A stretch of 64,000 nucleotides of DNA from Dromiciops gliroides (GCF_019393635.1 NC_057866.1:233526359-233590358), one strand, 5' to 3'. Counted from the stretch's first letter, positions 1 through 10,860 are shown. The notes: a model not told the origin generated them from the letters alone. Numbers and translations: made by a program.

Positions 1-26
1 AAAATCGTTATCAACCCCCTAAATTT

Positions 27-68
27 TGTGAGTACTGCAAAAAACAAGGACACTTCTTGAGGGAATGT
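27..68 (+). other. ERV nucleocapsid zinc knuckle
   Basis: The translation shows one CCHC box, C-x2-C-x4-H-x4-C (CEYCKKQGHFLREC), followed by a basic stretch. In retroviruses this motif in the nucleocapsid part of Gag binds genomic RNA. Its position just upstream of the protease fits the gag end of this fossil element. Confidence 0.85.
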
Positions 69-404
69 AGAACTAGAAAACAAGACCTTAAGAGGACAAT
101 GACCGAGAGCCTTGAGGAATTCTTTGGGAGAAATCAAATAATTTTGGAAACTTTTATCAGAAAGGAAACAACCGGAGTAATTATAACCCTTATTACAGGC
201 AGAATCAAAATGGATATAAATCTTTTCAGGGGGATACAAAGAGACAGTATCAGAATAACCGTAGACCCTATCAGGGAGGAACAGAAGGACAGAACCAGAA
301 TCAGGGTAACCGTGGACTCCCTCAAAGGGGGGCACAGGATTGACAAGAGGAAGGGGAGGAATGGAACATAGATAATGAAAGCAACATATTCCCAGATCCG
401 GATT

Positions 405-1640
405 TTTTGAATGCACTTGTGCCAGTCCATTCAACTCCCCAGAGTAATGAACCTCATGTGACCCTCAAAGTAGGGGACACGTATTATGACTGTTTGCTAG
501 ACACAGGAGCTTCTAAATCAGTTTTAGTAAGCAAACCAGATGCTGGGTGTAGACCGGTAGGATTTTTGAATGTAGTAGGAGTCTCAGGAAAGAGCCAGAG
601 AGTGGCAAAATTGAATCCTCACATGGTATCTATGGGGCCCTTAACAATGGAACATTCGTTCTTACTCATGCCTGATGCCCCTGTAAATTTATTAGGTCGT
701 GATCTCCTTTGCAAGCTTAGAGCAACCATATCTTGTGCTCCAGATGGGGCTGTCTCCCTACAATTGCCAGAGGATACTGTTCATTTATTACCAATTTTAC
801 TTACAGAAGCTCAAGGAACAGTAAGGGAAGTATCCAAAATTCCCTCTGACATTCCTGAGTCTTTATGGGCCTCATCCCCTAATGAGGTGGGGCTCCTTAA
901 GTCTGCCATGCCTGTTACCTTTAAAGTTAAGGGGGGACCATCCCCCTCCATTCCACAGTATCCATTGTCTAGGGAAACAATAGAAGGGATCACACCTATA
1001 ATTGAGGCTTTGAAAAGCCAGGGTATTATTATTCCATGTCATCACTCTCCATGCAATACTCCCATTTTGCCAGTTAAAAAACCCAAGCCTGGGCCAGATG
1101 GTAAACCTGTTTATCGTTTTGTGCAAGATCTTAGAGCAATTAATAATTATGTTATCCCTAAACATGCTATAGTGGCTTCCCCTTCTACCATAATTTCTTC
1201 CATTCCCTATGAATCTACATGTTTCACAGTGGTAGACCTCTGCTCTGCCTTTTTCTCCATACCAGTACATGAGGACTTCAAATATTTATTTGCTTTTACC
1301 TGGAAAAATAGACAGTGGACCTGGACTAGACTCCCACAGGGATTTGTAGACAGTCCCACATTATTTTCCCAAATTTTACGGCAGGATCTGGCCTCCATTA
1401 CCTTTAAAGGCTCCACACTAGTACAACATGTTGATGACTTACTTTTAGCCTCCCCTAATGCTGAAATTTGTCAAGAAGATAGCCGTCACTTACTACTAGA
1501 GCTGCACAAGAGAGGCCATAAAGTGTCCAAGTCAAAGGTACAATGGTGTTTACCCCAGGTGGAATATTTAGGATTTATTCTGGCTGCTGGAACTCGCTTT
1601 GTCTCCTCTAAGCAAGTCCAGGCCATTCAACAACTTTCTG
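405..1640 (+). other. ERV protease and reverse transcriptase region
   Basis: The protease part carries LLDTGA with the catalytic Asp codon near 500 and the conserved GRDLL helix near 690-715. The reverse transcriptase follows from about 930: the SP..NTPILPVKKP entry block, the RFVQDLRAIN block, LPQGF near 1,331-1,345 and the VDD catalytic box near 1,430. The thumb and connection run on beyond 1,640. These blocks are diagnostic for retroviral pol and are gamma-like. Part of a fossil, not a host gene. Confidence 0.9.
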
Positions 1641-2197
1641 CCCCCTCTACTAAGAAGAAATTAAGAGCCATTCTGGGAGCAGCTGGGTACTGTAGACAAT
1701 GGATACCCTCTTTTGATGAAACTACTAAACCTCTCATAGCTCTTACAAAAAGTTCTGTTCCAGACATTTTACAGGTGGATCCCCAGCATCTCTCAGCCAT
1801 AAAAGAATTAAAACGGGCCTTGTTATCAGCACCTGCCCTAGGACTACCAGATTATAGTAAGCCTTTCACTCTCTTTGTGCATGAACAAAGGGGGGTGGCT
1901 TCTGGAGTTCTGACTCAGTCACTGGGGCCTAACCAACACCCTATAGCCTACTATTCAACTCAGCTGGACCCTGTAGCGGCTGGAGTGCCACCTTGCCTTA
2001 GAGCAGTGGCAGCCACAGCCCTTTTGGAAGAAAAAGCCTCTGATTTGGTCCTAGGTAACCCTCTAACTGTGCAATGCCCTCACAAAGTGGAGGCGCTCTA
2101 ACTACGTCACAGGACACAAGCCTTTTCAGATCAAAGGCTGGCTAAGTATGAAATAACCCTGTTAGGTAATGAGAATATCACTTTAAAACGCTGCACA

Positions 2198-2290
2198 GGG
2201 GCAGCTAGGTGCAACACTTACTAGCTGTGTGATCCTGGGCAAGTCACTTAACCCCAATTGCCTCACTAAAAAAAACAAAACAAAACAAAA
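2198..2290 (+). mobile_element. Short CORE-SINE inserted in the ERV
   Basis: The head GGGGCAGCTAGGTG is joined directly to the distal SINE part (CACTTACTAGCTGTGTGA...), and an A-rich AAACAAAACA tail follows. A 13-bp target-site duplication AAAACGCTGCACA flanks it at 2185-2197 and 2291-2303. About 60 bases of the usual SINE body are absent although both ends are intact, so this is an internally deleted copy. It is younger than the ERV it interrupts. Confidence 0.9.
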
Positions 2291-2329
2291 AAAACGCTGC
2301 ACAGTTCTTAATCCAGCAACACTACTCCC

Positions 2330-3345
2330 TAACTTACCATTCTCAGGGGAACTGTTGCATGACTGTGCTTCTTTAGTTGATATGGCTGAAAAACCCCATG
2401 ATGATCTTTTTGATACACCTTTAGAAAATCCTGATCTTGTCCTCTATACAGATGGTTCCTCATTTATGAGAGAGGGAACCCGTTTTACTGGAGCTGCTGT
2501 AGTTTCTGATTATGACACCCTCTGGACAGCTTCTCTGCCTTCCCATTTTAGTGCACAGGTTGCTGAACTTGTGGCTCTTACACAGGCCTGTAACATAGCC
2601 AAAGGTAAGAGTGCCACTATTTTTACTGACTCGAAATATGGCTTTGGCATATGCCACTTTATTGGTATGATTTGGCGTCAACGAGGCTTCCTAACATCCT
2701 CAGGCAAGGCTATTGGAAATGGGTACCTTATCAAGGACCTCTTAGATGCCCTGAAACTGCCTTCTTCCATAGCCGTTGTACATTGCCCTGCCCACACAGG
2801 TAATAGTGATCCTGTTTCAAAGGGAAATGCACGAGCTGATTCTGCAGCCAAGCTTGCTGCATTAGAAGCTCCTGAACATGTATTTAACCTTTCACCTTCT
2901 GAGGATATTCCTTCCAACCTAACCTATGATGATTGTGAAGTAGAAAAGTGGAAAAAGAAATTTAAGGAGAAACAGATCAATGGCATCTGGGTGTCTCTGG
3001 AAGGTAAGCCATTTCTTCCCCGTAAATTCTACCAACAGGTATGCCTCTCTGTTCACAGAAAAGGCCATTTTGGTACACAAGGCATTGTAGACTCTATTAA
3101 GAGAATCTGGATAGCACCAGGTGTGACTAATACAGCATCTCGAATCTGCTTGGCTGCTCCACATGTCAGTCTTATAATCAGTATGTTTTTAAGGCCAAAG
3201 CTTATGGAGGGCGTCCTCTAGCATATACACCTTTTGAGCACTTACAAATTGATTATATTACGATGCCAAAAGCAGGACATTATAAATTTTGCCTTGTTAT
3301 AGTTGACCAGCTCACTAACCTAAACTCGTTTTATCAGTGGTTTTA
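2330..3345 (+). other. ERV RNase H and integrase region
   Basis: RNase H is marked by the LYTDGSS block near 2,440 and by FTDSKY near 2,620, typical of gamma-like ERVs. Further on, a segment resembling the integrase N-terminal zinc domain (HRKGHFG, near 3,050) leads into the start of the catalytic core (LQIDYIT near 3,245; LVIVDQLT near 3,295). After that the sequence turns into simple repeat and unassigned DNA. Part of the same fossil. Confidence 0.85.
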
Positions 3346-4229
3346 GTTAGTTTCCCCCAAAACTGGGGGAACAGATTAGAATCCACATTTAGAATTTTAA
3401 ATTACACAATACATAGATACAAAGATAGATGATAGTATGTATGTGCATATATACACACATATGTGTGCACACATTTGTGTGTATATGTATGCATTCACAC
3501 ATGTGTGTATGTACATATGTATGTATATAGGTATAGCTGTATCTCTATCTCTAACACTATCTCTATCTATCTATGGATATATATGGAATAAAACAACTTT
3601 AAAAATATCAGAGATATAAAAATCATAGATTTGAATCCAGATCCCCTGACTCCAAATCCCCTCTTCTTTTCACCCTAACATGTTGTTTCCCCTTTGAACA
3701 CAGCAGAGACTTCAAATTGTTCCTTATTAAATTCCATTTATTTATATTAGCACTATTACTCCAGCTTACTGAAATCTTTCAAAATCCTAATTCTGCCATA
3801 CAAGTGCTCTCTGTCCTCAGTTTATGTAACTGAAAAATACCTGGGCTTAGGTAAATCTGACAGATTCTTTCCTACCCAATGCACCTTTCTAATTGATACC
3901 CTAATTTTCATCCAAATATTCTCCCCAAATAAGGTAACACCATTATTGAAATCAATTATAAGGTACCATTATGGGCTTTAGAACGTACAATTGATTCAGT
4001 AAAAACACATTTAAAGGTATTCTCTAAGGAACTGTTTATCACATCCAAACTGTATTAATTGTTGTTCATTTAAATTTTAGTGAATTAAATTTTCTAATCA
4101 TATCCCTGAATTCTTCAGTGTCCATCCTGGTTGGAACATGTATCCCTTCTTTGCTCAGATTACAAACAACCTGTCATATTAGTATAGAAACTAAGAGAAT
4201 TACAGGTTTGAATTTTAATACTTTTCCAA
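3346..4229. other. No gene seen; purine/pyrimidine simple repeat and old debris
   Basis: At 3,430-3,570 there is an ATGT/ATAC-type low-complexity tract that gives a spurious Met/Tyr/His/Cys-rich open frame. At 3,640-3,810 there are weak resemblances to old MIR and L3 pieces that I cannot delimit. Nothing looks protein-coding. Confidence 0.5.
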
Positions 4230-4352
4230 TTGCATGTAAAACAATTTTAGATGTTTTGTTTTGTTTTGTTTTTAAATTTTGAGTTCCAAATTCTCTTCTC
4301 ATCTTCCCTCCTCTCCCCTCCCTGAAATGAGAAGCAATTTGATATTGGTTAT
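4230..4352 (-). mobile_element. L1 3' UTR fragment
   Basis: The string TTTTGAGTTCCAAATTCT followed by a CCTCCTCTCCCCTCC tract and 'AAGCAATTTGATATTGGTTATACATGA' matches, in antisense, the pyrimidine-rich marsupial L1 3' UTR seen repeatedly in this window (26.9, 29.1, 47.1 kb). It is a short tail copy. Confidence 0.65.
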
Positions 4353-6160
4353 ACATGAGAATCACAGGTTTGAAAGAAAAAGAAAGAGGCAGATAACACT
4401 CAGTGTGAGCTGACCAAGGGGAAGAGAATCAAAATGGATCTTGAAAGCTCAAAGGGCTATGTCTGAAAGTGTGGAACAGTTATTTATTATATGATTCCCA
4501 GTTTATAACTCAAGAGCATACTTGAATGGGGTCATTATCATCCTGCCCCATCCCAACACATTGCTAATGGCACACAGACCTGAATAAGAGGCTCAGAACA
4601 GTATTTCCCTAGACCAATTTCTCACTCTGGAAAGAGTGCTGAAAAACAATTTTTTTTTGAAGCTTGTCACTCCTGCAGGTGCCTTGGGGCATCAACTATA
4701 TAATAAAATATTTCTCATCATGCAAAAGTCCCCACAAAAACTCTCTGCTTTCTGTTTCTCCCAATATCTGTCCTAAGAATGCCTAAGAAGGACTCCAAAG
4801 AGGGTTATCACAGAAACAGCTGTGGCTAACTTTGTGGCATAGCATCAAACCTAAACAGGCTTATTCTTTCCCGTATTCTTTGCCTAAAAAAATCAAGAAT
4901 CCTATTATACAGACTATTTTTTAAAAAATATCCTTTTTAGGTGACATTGGGAACACTGTAATAAACACAAAAAGTAAGCTACCCAGGTAGCAAGATACCC
5001 TGCTATTGTTCTTTTTGCTACACAGAGGTTAAAACTGTCTCATGATTTTTTGTTTGTTTGTTTTGTTTTCATTTGTTTTAAACTCTTTTCACAATAAAAC
5101 ATATTTATTCCAACAGTAGAATGAGCCAGCCTCAATCAACCCATAGGCTATCTTAGAGATAAAATCTGGCCTTTTTCCTGCTTTTACATGTAGGGGATGT
5201 GTGTTTGTGGAGGTGATATGAATACACATGGGTTTGTCTAAATGTAGTTCATTTGTACTAAATGTAGTCCAATGTAGTGAGGTGAGAATAGCTGTCTCTG
5301 GAATCGTGCCTATCCATATCCAAGGGATTTGTTGATTCCAGTCTTGAGAACAACAGGAGCTTGGGACTGTGTGGCTTACTTTATTCTTCTCTCTTCAGAA
5401 ATAAAATGCAGAATTATATTTATATCTCACTGTTCTCCTAAATATTGATAGTCACAGGGAAATAATTTTTAGTTCAAGTTGCATTTTTGGCTTTCCCTTT
5501 AAGGGGAAAGGAGTGCCCTGAGCCATATGGCCAAAGGCTTGACATTCTTCCCACTGATTCTAGTTACAGAAAGACCATCACAAATATTGAGTAGTAAATA
5601 AACCTGTTAAAACAAACTGATAGCAAATAGAGGTCAAAGATGTTACATAGATTAGAATGCACTGGAAAATACATAGAATAAATGAGTCTTACTACTGGTA
5701 ATGCGACATACACATTTTTATTTTTACCCAGAGGAGAATTCCCTAACATTCCTAACATTTCTAGCCATCAGCTAGGGACCTGTTGAAGAGTCATAAACTG
5801 AACTGTTTTTATCAGTGGAAGTTGCACTAAAGAAGGCACATTGTCATCTGCTTTTCTGCTGCACCCTAAAAACCATGGAACCCCTGCAACTAACTTGCAG
5901 CTAAAATCTTCCTCATGTGTCATCTTCCCCATTAGAATATGATCTCCTAGAGAGCAAGGACTATCTGACTTTCGGGGTCCCTATTGTTTAGGATAGTCCT
6001 TTTCATATAATAATGTTGAATAAACACTTCATTCAGAAACTGTTCATTATATCTTTAAATCATTCAGTCTTTTTGTTTGCTTTTTAGCCTGAATATTCCT
6101 AGAAAAGAGAAGGGATGCTGAGCTTTGGGTACAGTTGATTGGAGGGAAAATTGAAGGAGA
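4353..6160. other. No gene seen; sparse old repeats
   Basis: No open frame of note and no recognised family over most of this stretch. At 5,925-6,040 the phrase ATCTCCTAGAGAGCAAGGAC with a following TTGAATAAACACTT looks like the common ancient L2/MIR-type 3' tail ('aagctccttgagggcaggga ... taataaatgctt'). Confidence 0.4.
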
Positions 6161-6164
6161 ACAG

Positions 6165-6320
6165 ACACATCGTAGTTGTGTGACCCATACAAGTCGGTTA
6201 AATAAGGAATCATAATAGCACCTAACTCCCAGGGTAGTTGTTGCGAGGATCAAATGAGAAAATATTTGTAAACTGCTTAGCATAATGCCTGGCATCTAGT
6301 ACACACATAATAAATGTATA
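6165..6320 (+). mobile_element. MIR-type marsupial SINE, 3' half
   Basis: Contains TTGTGTGACCCATACAAGTC, then AATAGCACCTAACTCCCAGG and GATCAAATGAGAAAATATTTGTAAA, the order seen in the long MIR-like marsupial SINE whose better copy lies at 15.2 kb. The 5' part is not recognisable. Confidence 0.65.
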
Positions 6321-7113
6321 TACCCCTCTTACTGGTGGATAAAAAAAAAAAAAGAGTGAGTTTACAAAATGGCCTCAGTAGACATCCAGCCAAGTCCATG
6401 GGCCCCTACAGGTGAGATATTTGAAAACCACAAGAGAAAACCAACTTTGAATAGAAGTTACACATTCCAAACACACTCAGGATGCTTCAGCTCCTCATTG
6501 CCACATTTGCTAGAGGGAGGCTACGTTGTCAACCTATTCCAATTGCTTCTGGATGTGATGGAAAATGTAAAGATAAGAACCACGTGTCATTAATGCTTCA
6601 TACGATTCACCAAGCCGACTCTGATGGGTGAGGGCTACTGCTTATCTAAGAACATTTCTGAGTTACTGCTTCCATGACTCACATCTACATCCAGCAAGGA
6701 GAAAACTCTGCCTAATGTTTTACATTATTTGCTCAGCTCTCCATCAATCATCCCTGCCCTGGAAACCATGCTTGTTTCTGCTTTCCCGGTAGGAAAATTC
6801 ATGCCCTTTTTACTCCAGGATAATGGAAATGAGGAGCTTTTCACCCAGGTATTCAGCATCCATCGAGAACATATTACTGGTTCACAATTGGCAGCACCCT
6901 ATGTTATTGTTCATTGAGCCCCTGTGTTGCAGCCTAGTTTAATACATTCTGTCCTATTAGTTATTTTCCAATGTTATCAACCTATGGAACAGAACAGAAG
7001 GACCATCTTTTGTGCATTTCTCATGTACTTTCACCTAAAACAATGATTTTTGTTGTGACTAGATAATCTCTGCCTCTCTATGAAAATTTTTCTGCATGTT
7101 GTATGCTATCCGG
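6321..7113. other. No gene seen
   Basis: A short A-run lies at about 6,341-6,353. Open frames of 62 and 74 codons occur here, but they have no family resemblance, no flanking splice-site pattern that I could support, and lengths expected by chance. Confidence 0.4.
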
Positions 7114-7680
7114 TGTGAGAAAATAATGGGTTTGGGGGGGGCGTCCCAGAGAGCCCCCCCCCCCACACACACACACACACTTTCAAGGGCCTAACTCCAG
7201 ATCCTTGCCTGACTTCTTTTAAGGCCATCCCAGAGTCAGTAAAGTTGGAACTTGAACTCTCAATAGATTTTATAACCACACCTACCTGAAAGATTTTTTT
7301 CCCTTCAGAGGGTCTGTCCTCTGGACTCTGACCTCAGCATATACTGCTCATTTTAATATGGACCACCCTTAAGTCCAGTAAACCAATAGATTTGAATGAT
7401 GCTAGTCAGTTAGCTTTGAGCACTGTGTAAGGGCCACCTCTTCTCCAGATGTAAGGGAACTTACACTCTCTCACAGTTCCTTGGCCTGGGACACTGGAGG
7501 AGGCAGCCATGGGGCCCCCTCACTCTCTCTCTCTATCCTAGGTAATGTAGGGCTTCTGAACTTTCAAAGCCATGTGCTCTCTCTTTACTAACATTTAATA
7601 TACTTTAATAAATGCTTAATGCCAAAAGACTGGTGCTATAGCCTCTAATTTATAAGTATAAATATTAGAAATCCCAGCTA
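7114..7680 (+). mobile_element. LTR-like element, family shared with 55.3 and 57.3 kb
   Basis: Starts plausibly at TGTGAGAAAATAATGGG. Its last 100 bases (AATATACTTTAATAAATGCTTAATG, then AAAGACTGGTGCTATAGCCTCTAATTT) are nearly the same as the end of the element at 57.3 kb. The AATAAA signal followed by a short U5-like tail fits a retroviral LTR. Both outer ends are uncertain and I found no target duplication. Fossil. Confidence 0.6.
7134..7181. repeat. Poly-G / poly-C inverted tract and (AC)n
   Basis: Eight G (7134-7141) and eleven C (7154-7164) are separated by 12 bases, so the strand can fold into a short GC stem; an (AC)n run follows directly to 7180. It lies inside the LTR-like element. 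Confidence 0.85.
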
Positions 7681-8042
7681 AGTTCCCTAAAACCTAGAAC
7701 AGAGACTGACACCCCCATATCATTTCAAATGACACACCAGCATGGGAAAAGAGAAAATCATGGGGACATGTCATACTTTAAAAGGGAAAAGGAGAAGGAG
7801 ATAATGTTCTCATGTGAAAAAAAGAAATGTCCAGTTTCACCAGATATATTCTCATTAGATAATATTTGTAAAGCCCTTAGCATAGTAACTAGAACATAAT
7901 GGGCACTTAACAAATTCTTGATTCTTTACTTATTTTCCTCATTCCACTGCATTTTTGTCCAGCCTCTATGTTTGTAGACTTTATTTTCACTTTCTTTATA
8001 AGAACTTCTGAGATGTGTTTTTCTCCTTTGTTTTCTTTTAAA
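7681..8042. other. No gene seen; old SINE tail
   Basis: At 7,855-7,925 the string AATATTTGTAAAGCCCTTAGCATAG and GGGCACTTAACAAATTCTTG resemble the 3' tail of MIR/L2-type repeats. The rest is unassigned. Confidence 0.4.
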
Positions 8043-8044
8043 TG

Positions 8045-8580
8045 AGTTTGTCCTCTGGCCTTTATTAATCATCTACTACATGCTAGGTGGGCAGGTAATT
8101 GGCACAGTGGACTGAGTACCAGGCCTGAAGTCAGGAAGACTCCTCTTCCTGAGTTTAAATATAGCTCAGAATCTTAATAGCTATGTGATCCTGGGCAAGT
8201 CACTTAACCCTGTTTGCCTCAGTTCCTCATTGATAAAGTGAGTTTGACAAGGAAAGGGCAAACCATTCCTGTATCTTTGCCAAGGAAACCAAAATGGGGT
8301 TAAAGAATCAGACACAACTGAAATGACTGAACAACATGTGCTAGGTACTGTGCTAAGTGCTGAGGATACAAAAAAAAAGGCAAAAGACAGTCCCTTTTCT
8401 CAAGGACAGAACAGTTTAATGTGCACAACATGAAAACAACTATGTACAAACAAAATATATAAGGATGAAATAGAGATAAGCAAATAGATGGGAGTTTCTA
8501 GTATTACTGGGGATAAAGAAATGTTTCTTGGAGAAGGTAGAATTTTAGCTGAGATGAAGGCAATCAAGGTGGCAATCTCC
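8045..8580 (+). mobile_element. Ancient L2-type repeat, interrupted by a SINE
   Basis: Flanks of the SINE at 8,089-8,333 join as 'catctactacatgctaggt' / 'actgtgctaagtgctgagg', then GATACAAAAAAAAAGGCAAAAGACAGTCCC and 'CTCAAGGACAGAACAGTTTAATG'. This is the 'tactatgtgccaggcactgtgctaagcgctgggg' 3' module common to L2-type mammalian repeats, continuing with the marsupial extension (TTCTTGGAGAAGGTAGAATTTTAGCTGAG). Confidence 0.6.
8089..8333 (+). mobile_element. MAR1-type SINE
   Basis: Full-length long SINE: a tRNA-like head (GGGCAGGTAATTGGCACAGT), 'GATCCTGGGCAAGTCACTTAACC', and the tail module AAAGGGCAAACCATTCCTGTATC ... ACACAACTGAAATGACTGAACAAC. It is flanked by ACATGCTAGGT (8078-8088) and ACATGTGCTAGGT (8334-8346), a target-site duplication with a 2-base difference, and interrupts the L2-type repeat. 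Confidence 0.85.
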
Positions 8581-8834
8581 TTTAATCACAGAAATATTTC
8601 CTTGCTTCAATACAATGGCAAGATAATGTCTATTTGTTTGCTTGTGTTCAGTTGCTAAATTCACAGGAGAAATATATAGTAAAGTAGAAAGCATAACAAT
8701 AACATCTTCTGACTTCTTAAGACTGTTCTGAAAACAATTTAAGAACTGCTTTTAAACATATCATAAAATGGACACAAGAACACATCTTATTCTCTCTCCA
8801 GTCTCTCTTGTCTCCCTCTTCTCTCTCCCTCCCT

Positions 8835-8894
<60 letters not shown>

Positions 8895-9090
8895 TTCCTA
8901 CCCACTTCACCAACTAAAGGGTATTCTTCAAACCGTTGGAGTATAGAACTTTCACATGTTTATATAGGGTGTGCTGCTAGATTTTGCTTCCCTCCTGCTA
9001 TTTCTAGTACCTAGACTCCAGTGAATTGGGTTTCCTGAAACTTAAATTAACCCTCTATCAGTTCCCTTATTCTGACTCACAATTTTCAAT
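8581..9090. other. No gene seen; contains (CT)n
   Basis: The only notable structure is a pure (CT)n microsatellite at about 8,838-8,888, extended at 8,815-8,838 by CT/CCT variants. It creates artificial Ser/Leu and Arg/Glu open frames on the two strands. Confidence 0.7.
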
Positions 9091-9338
9091 CAGGAGCGGC
9101 TGAGTGGCAGAAGGGATAGAGCACTGAGCCTGTAATTAAAAAGGACTAAGTTGAAATCTGGCCTCAGACACTTAATAGCCGTGTAACTGTTGGTAAATCA
9201 CTTAACCAGTTTGCCTCAGTTTCCTTGTCTGTAAAATGAGCTAAAGAAAAAAAAAAGGCAATAACTCCAGTATCTTTACCAAGAAAACTCCCAATATGGT
9301 CATGAAGAGTTGGACAAGACAGAACAACAACATCTTTT
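9091..9338 (+). mobile_element. MAR1-type SINE
   Basis: Diverged full-length copy: GAGCGGCTGAGTGGCAGAAG head, GGCCTCAGACACTTAATAGC, 'TTTGCCTCAGTTTCC', then ACTCCAGTATCTTTACCAAG and GAGTTGGACAAGACAGAACAACAACA. An A-run inside the body (9,244-9,256) looks like a later expansion. Confidence 0.85.
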
Positions 9339-9819
9339 ATGAAATTCCATGAGTCTCTCTTGTAAAATGTTGTATCCTCTATATAGTAAATGGTCTTTTA
9401 TGGTATAATGGATATAACCAGCAGTAGCATCCCTCAATAAGGAAGAGGATCAAATGAGACAGGGCTTTTAAATTTCATAAAGGGCTTTTAAATTTTAAAG
9501 CTATTCTCGTGCCCTAAAGATATAAACTTTTCTAATGTGGCAAGAGTTATCCCTAATTTTGTAGCATAGGTGTGTTGTTTTTTGGCTTTAAAGGAGACAG
9601 AATAGAAATCTCTAGCCTCTCTCCTTCCACTATTCTCCAAGGGATAACTTGATTTGTGCCAGGAGGGCAAGAAGGATTTGGAAGGGCCAGAGGCCACCCT
9701 CCTCTCCTTAGAGAGAGGGGGTAGCAGGCTAAAATTATATTATTCATCTAGAAGATAGGATTTTCTGGTTCAATACAACTTCAGATTGCTTTTCACAATT
9801 GGGAATAGTAGGACCTCTT
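9339..9819. other. No gene seen
   Basis: Unassigned sequence. A tandem repeat of AGGGCTTTTAAATTT occurs twice at about 9,462-9,496. It may be the distal part of the repeat that follows, but I cannot show this. Confidence 0.35.
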
Positions 9820-10420
9820 TCCCACCTTTCCCATCAGTTCCAAAAAGAACCCATGGAGCAATTAGTCAAGAAAGCCATTGATCCAAATAGTAAAATAGAA
9901 GTCAGAGAAAGTATACATTGTTGAATATGCACCAGACAAAGGAGAATGAAAAAGCTAACTTACCTCACTGAGGTAACTCAGCTCATCCAAGGAGAAGTTC
10001 ACCAAAATCTCTAGTGTAGCAAGCTAGGGACATGAGGGAGATTGTCAGCTTTTCTTAAGTTGGCTTCTTGCCAGTCTTTTCCTTCAGCAACCTGAGATAG
10101 GTTTGGCACCTTTTATCTTCTTTCTCAAAGCCAGAGTCGCACTAAGTGACTAAAGCATGTGAAGCACAAAGCGATTTAAACATACTCAAAACTTAAAGAG
10201 AACAGAAAAGTTCTCCTCTGCCCTGATTACACCAACCCTGCACCACCTGTTACACAGGTGGGTGACATTAATCTCAACCAATAAACACTGGGTACCATAC
10301 CAATAGGTTTGTGATAGAAATGGTGTGTCTCCCTCAATTGGCAGGATACATTATTCAAGTCCTGGGCCTTCTCTCCCTTCTCCACCATTCCTTCCTTTTT
10401 TACTGCTGTTAACAATTAAG
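9820..10420 (-). mobile_element. LTR-like repeat, copy A
   Basis: Shares a long, collinear series of blocks with 29.86-30.42 kb: AAGGAGAAGTT, 'AATCTCTAGTGTAGCAA', TTCCCTTCAGCAACCTG-like, TCTCAAAGC, 'AAAGTTCTCCTCTG' and 'CACCAATAA'. Read on the minus strand it has a GAAGATAAAAGGTGCC box that could be a TATA-type promoter, so a fossil LTR with adjoining internal sequence is the likeliest reading. Class unknown. Confidence 0.5.
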
Positions 10421-10559
10421 CTGTAAAACATGTTCCTCTCAGATAAGAACAAACTACGTACTTCAAGCCCTAAAAGCTTATTCCCACTCCCCCAAATTTC
10501 CCATCCCTTTCCCTGCTGAGTCAACAGAAGTTTTCTAAAATTAGATAACAAAGATTCAC

Positions 10560-10860
10560 AAATTTTCAGGGTCTGGTCATCCCAGGGGTAGGGGAAGCCA
10601 CTGTGGTGCCACATCTGGGGGTGGGGGGAAAGGAGGGTGGTCTATATGTTTAGAAATGTCAGTAAAGGATGTGAACCCAGATGAGGGAGGGACCTTGCAT
10701 TAGATTTAAGATAAAAGGAGAACTTCACTGTAAAAAAATCTGCAGTACCCAGAAGGGGTACTTGCCTGTCCTTGCAAGGTTGAGAATAAATGGCCTTCCT
10801 GCTTTACATCAGACCGGAGTCCTATCTAAGTTTATCTGTTTCTTACAGTTTGGCAACTAG
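10560..10860 (+). mobile_element. Possible LTR fragment
   Basis: TTTAAGATAAAAGGAG (TATA-like, near 10,707) is followed about 75 bases later by GAGAATAAATGGCC (poly(A)-signal-like) and a short U5-like stretch ending CTTACAG near 10,851. The spacing is LTR-like, but no family, ends or target duplication could be established. Confidence 0.3.

Larger units (their letters stand above)
1..3345 (+). mobile_element. Fossil class I (gamma-like) endogenous retrovirus, gag end through integrase
   Basis: The order of parts is retroviral: a nucleocapsid zinc knuckle, an aspartic protease with the Asp-Thr-Gly-Ala active site, a reverse transcriptase with LPQGF and VDDLLLA blocks, an RNase H beginning YTDGSS, and the start of an integrase. 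The LPQGF...SPTLF and QHVDDLLLA blocks are closest to gammaretrovirus-like (class I) ERVs. The 5' side lies outside the window; I see no LTR on the right, and recognisable sequence fades near 3,345. It is a broken fossil with several breaks (about three to five) and carries a later SINE. The decay and the SINE suggest an old insertion. Not expected to be active. Confidence 0.9.

Noticed and set aside
407-2101. Long open frame that could be taken for a host gene
   Set aside because: Its content is retroviral protease and reverse transcriptase; it is part of the fossil ERV and was not annotated as a host gene.
8717-9014. Open frames rich in Ser/Leu and Arg/Glu
   Set aside because: They are the two strands of a (CT)n microsatellite; the same applies at 55,440-55,682.
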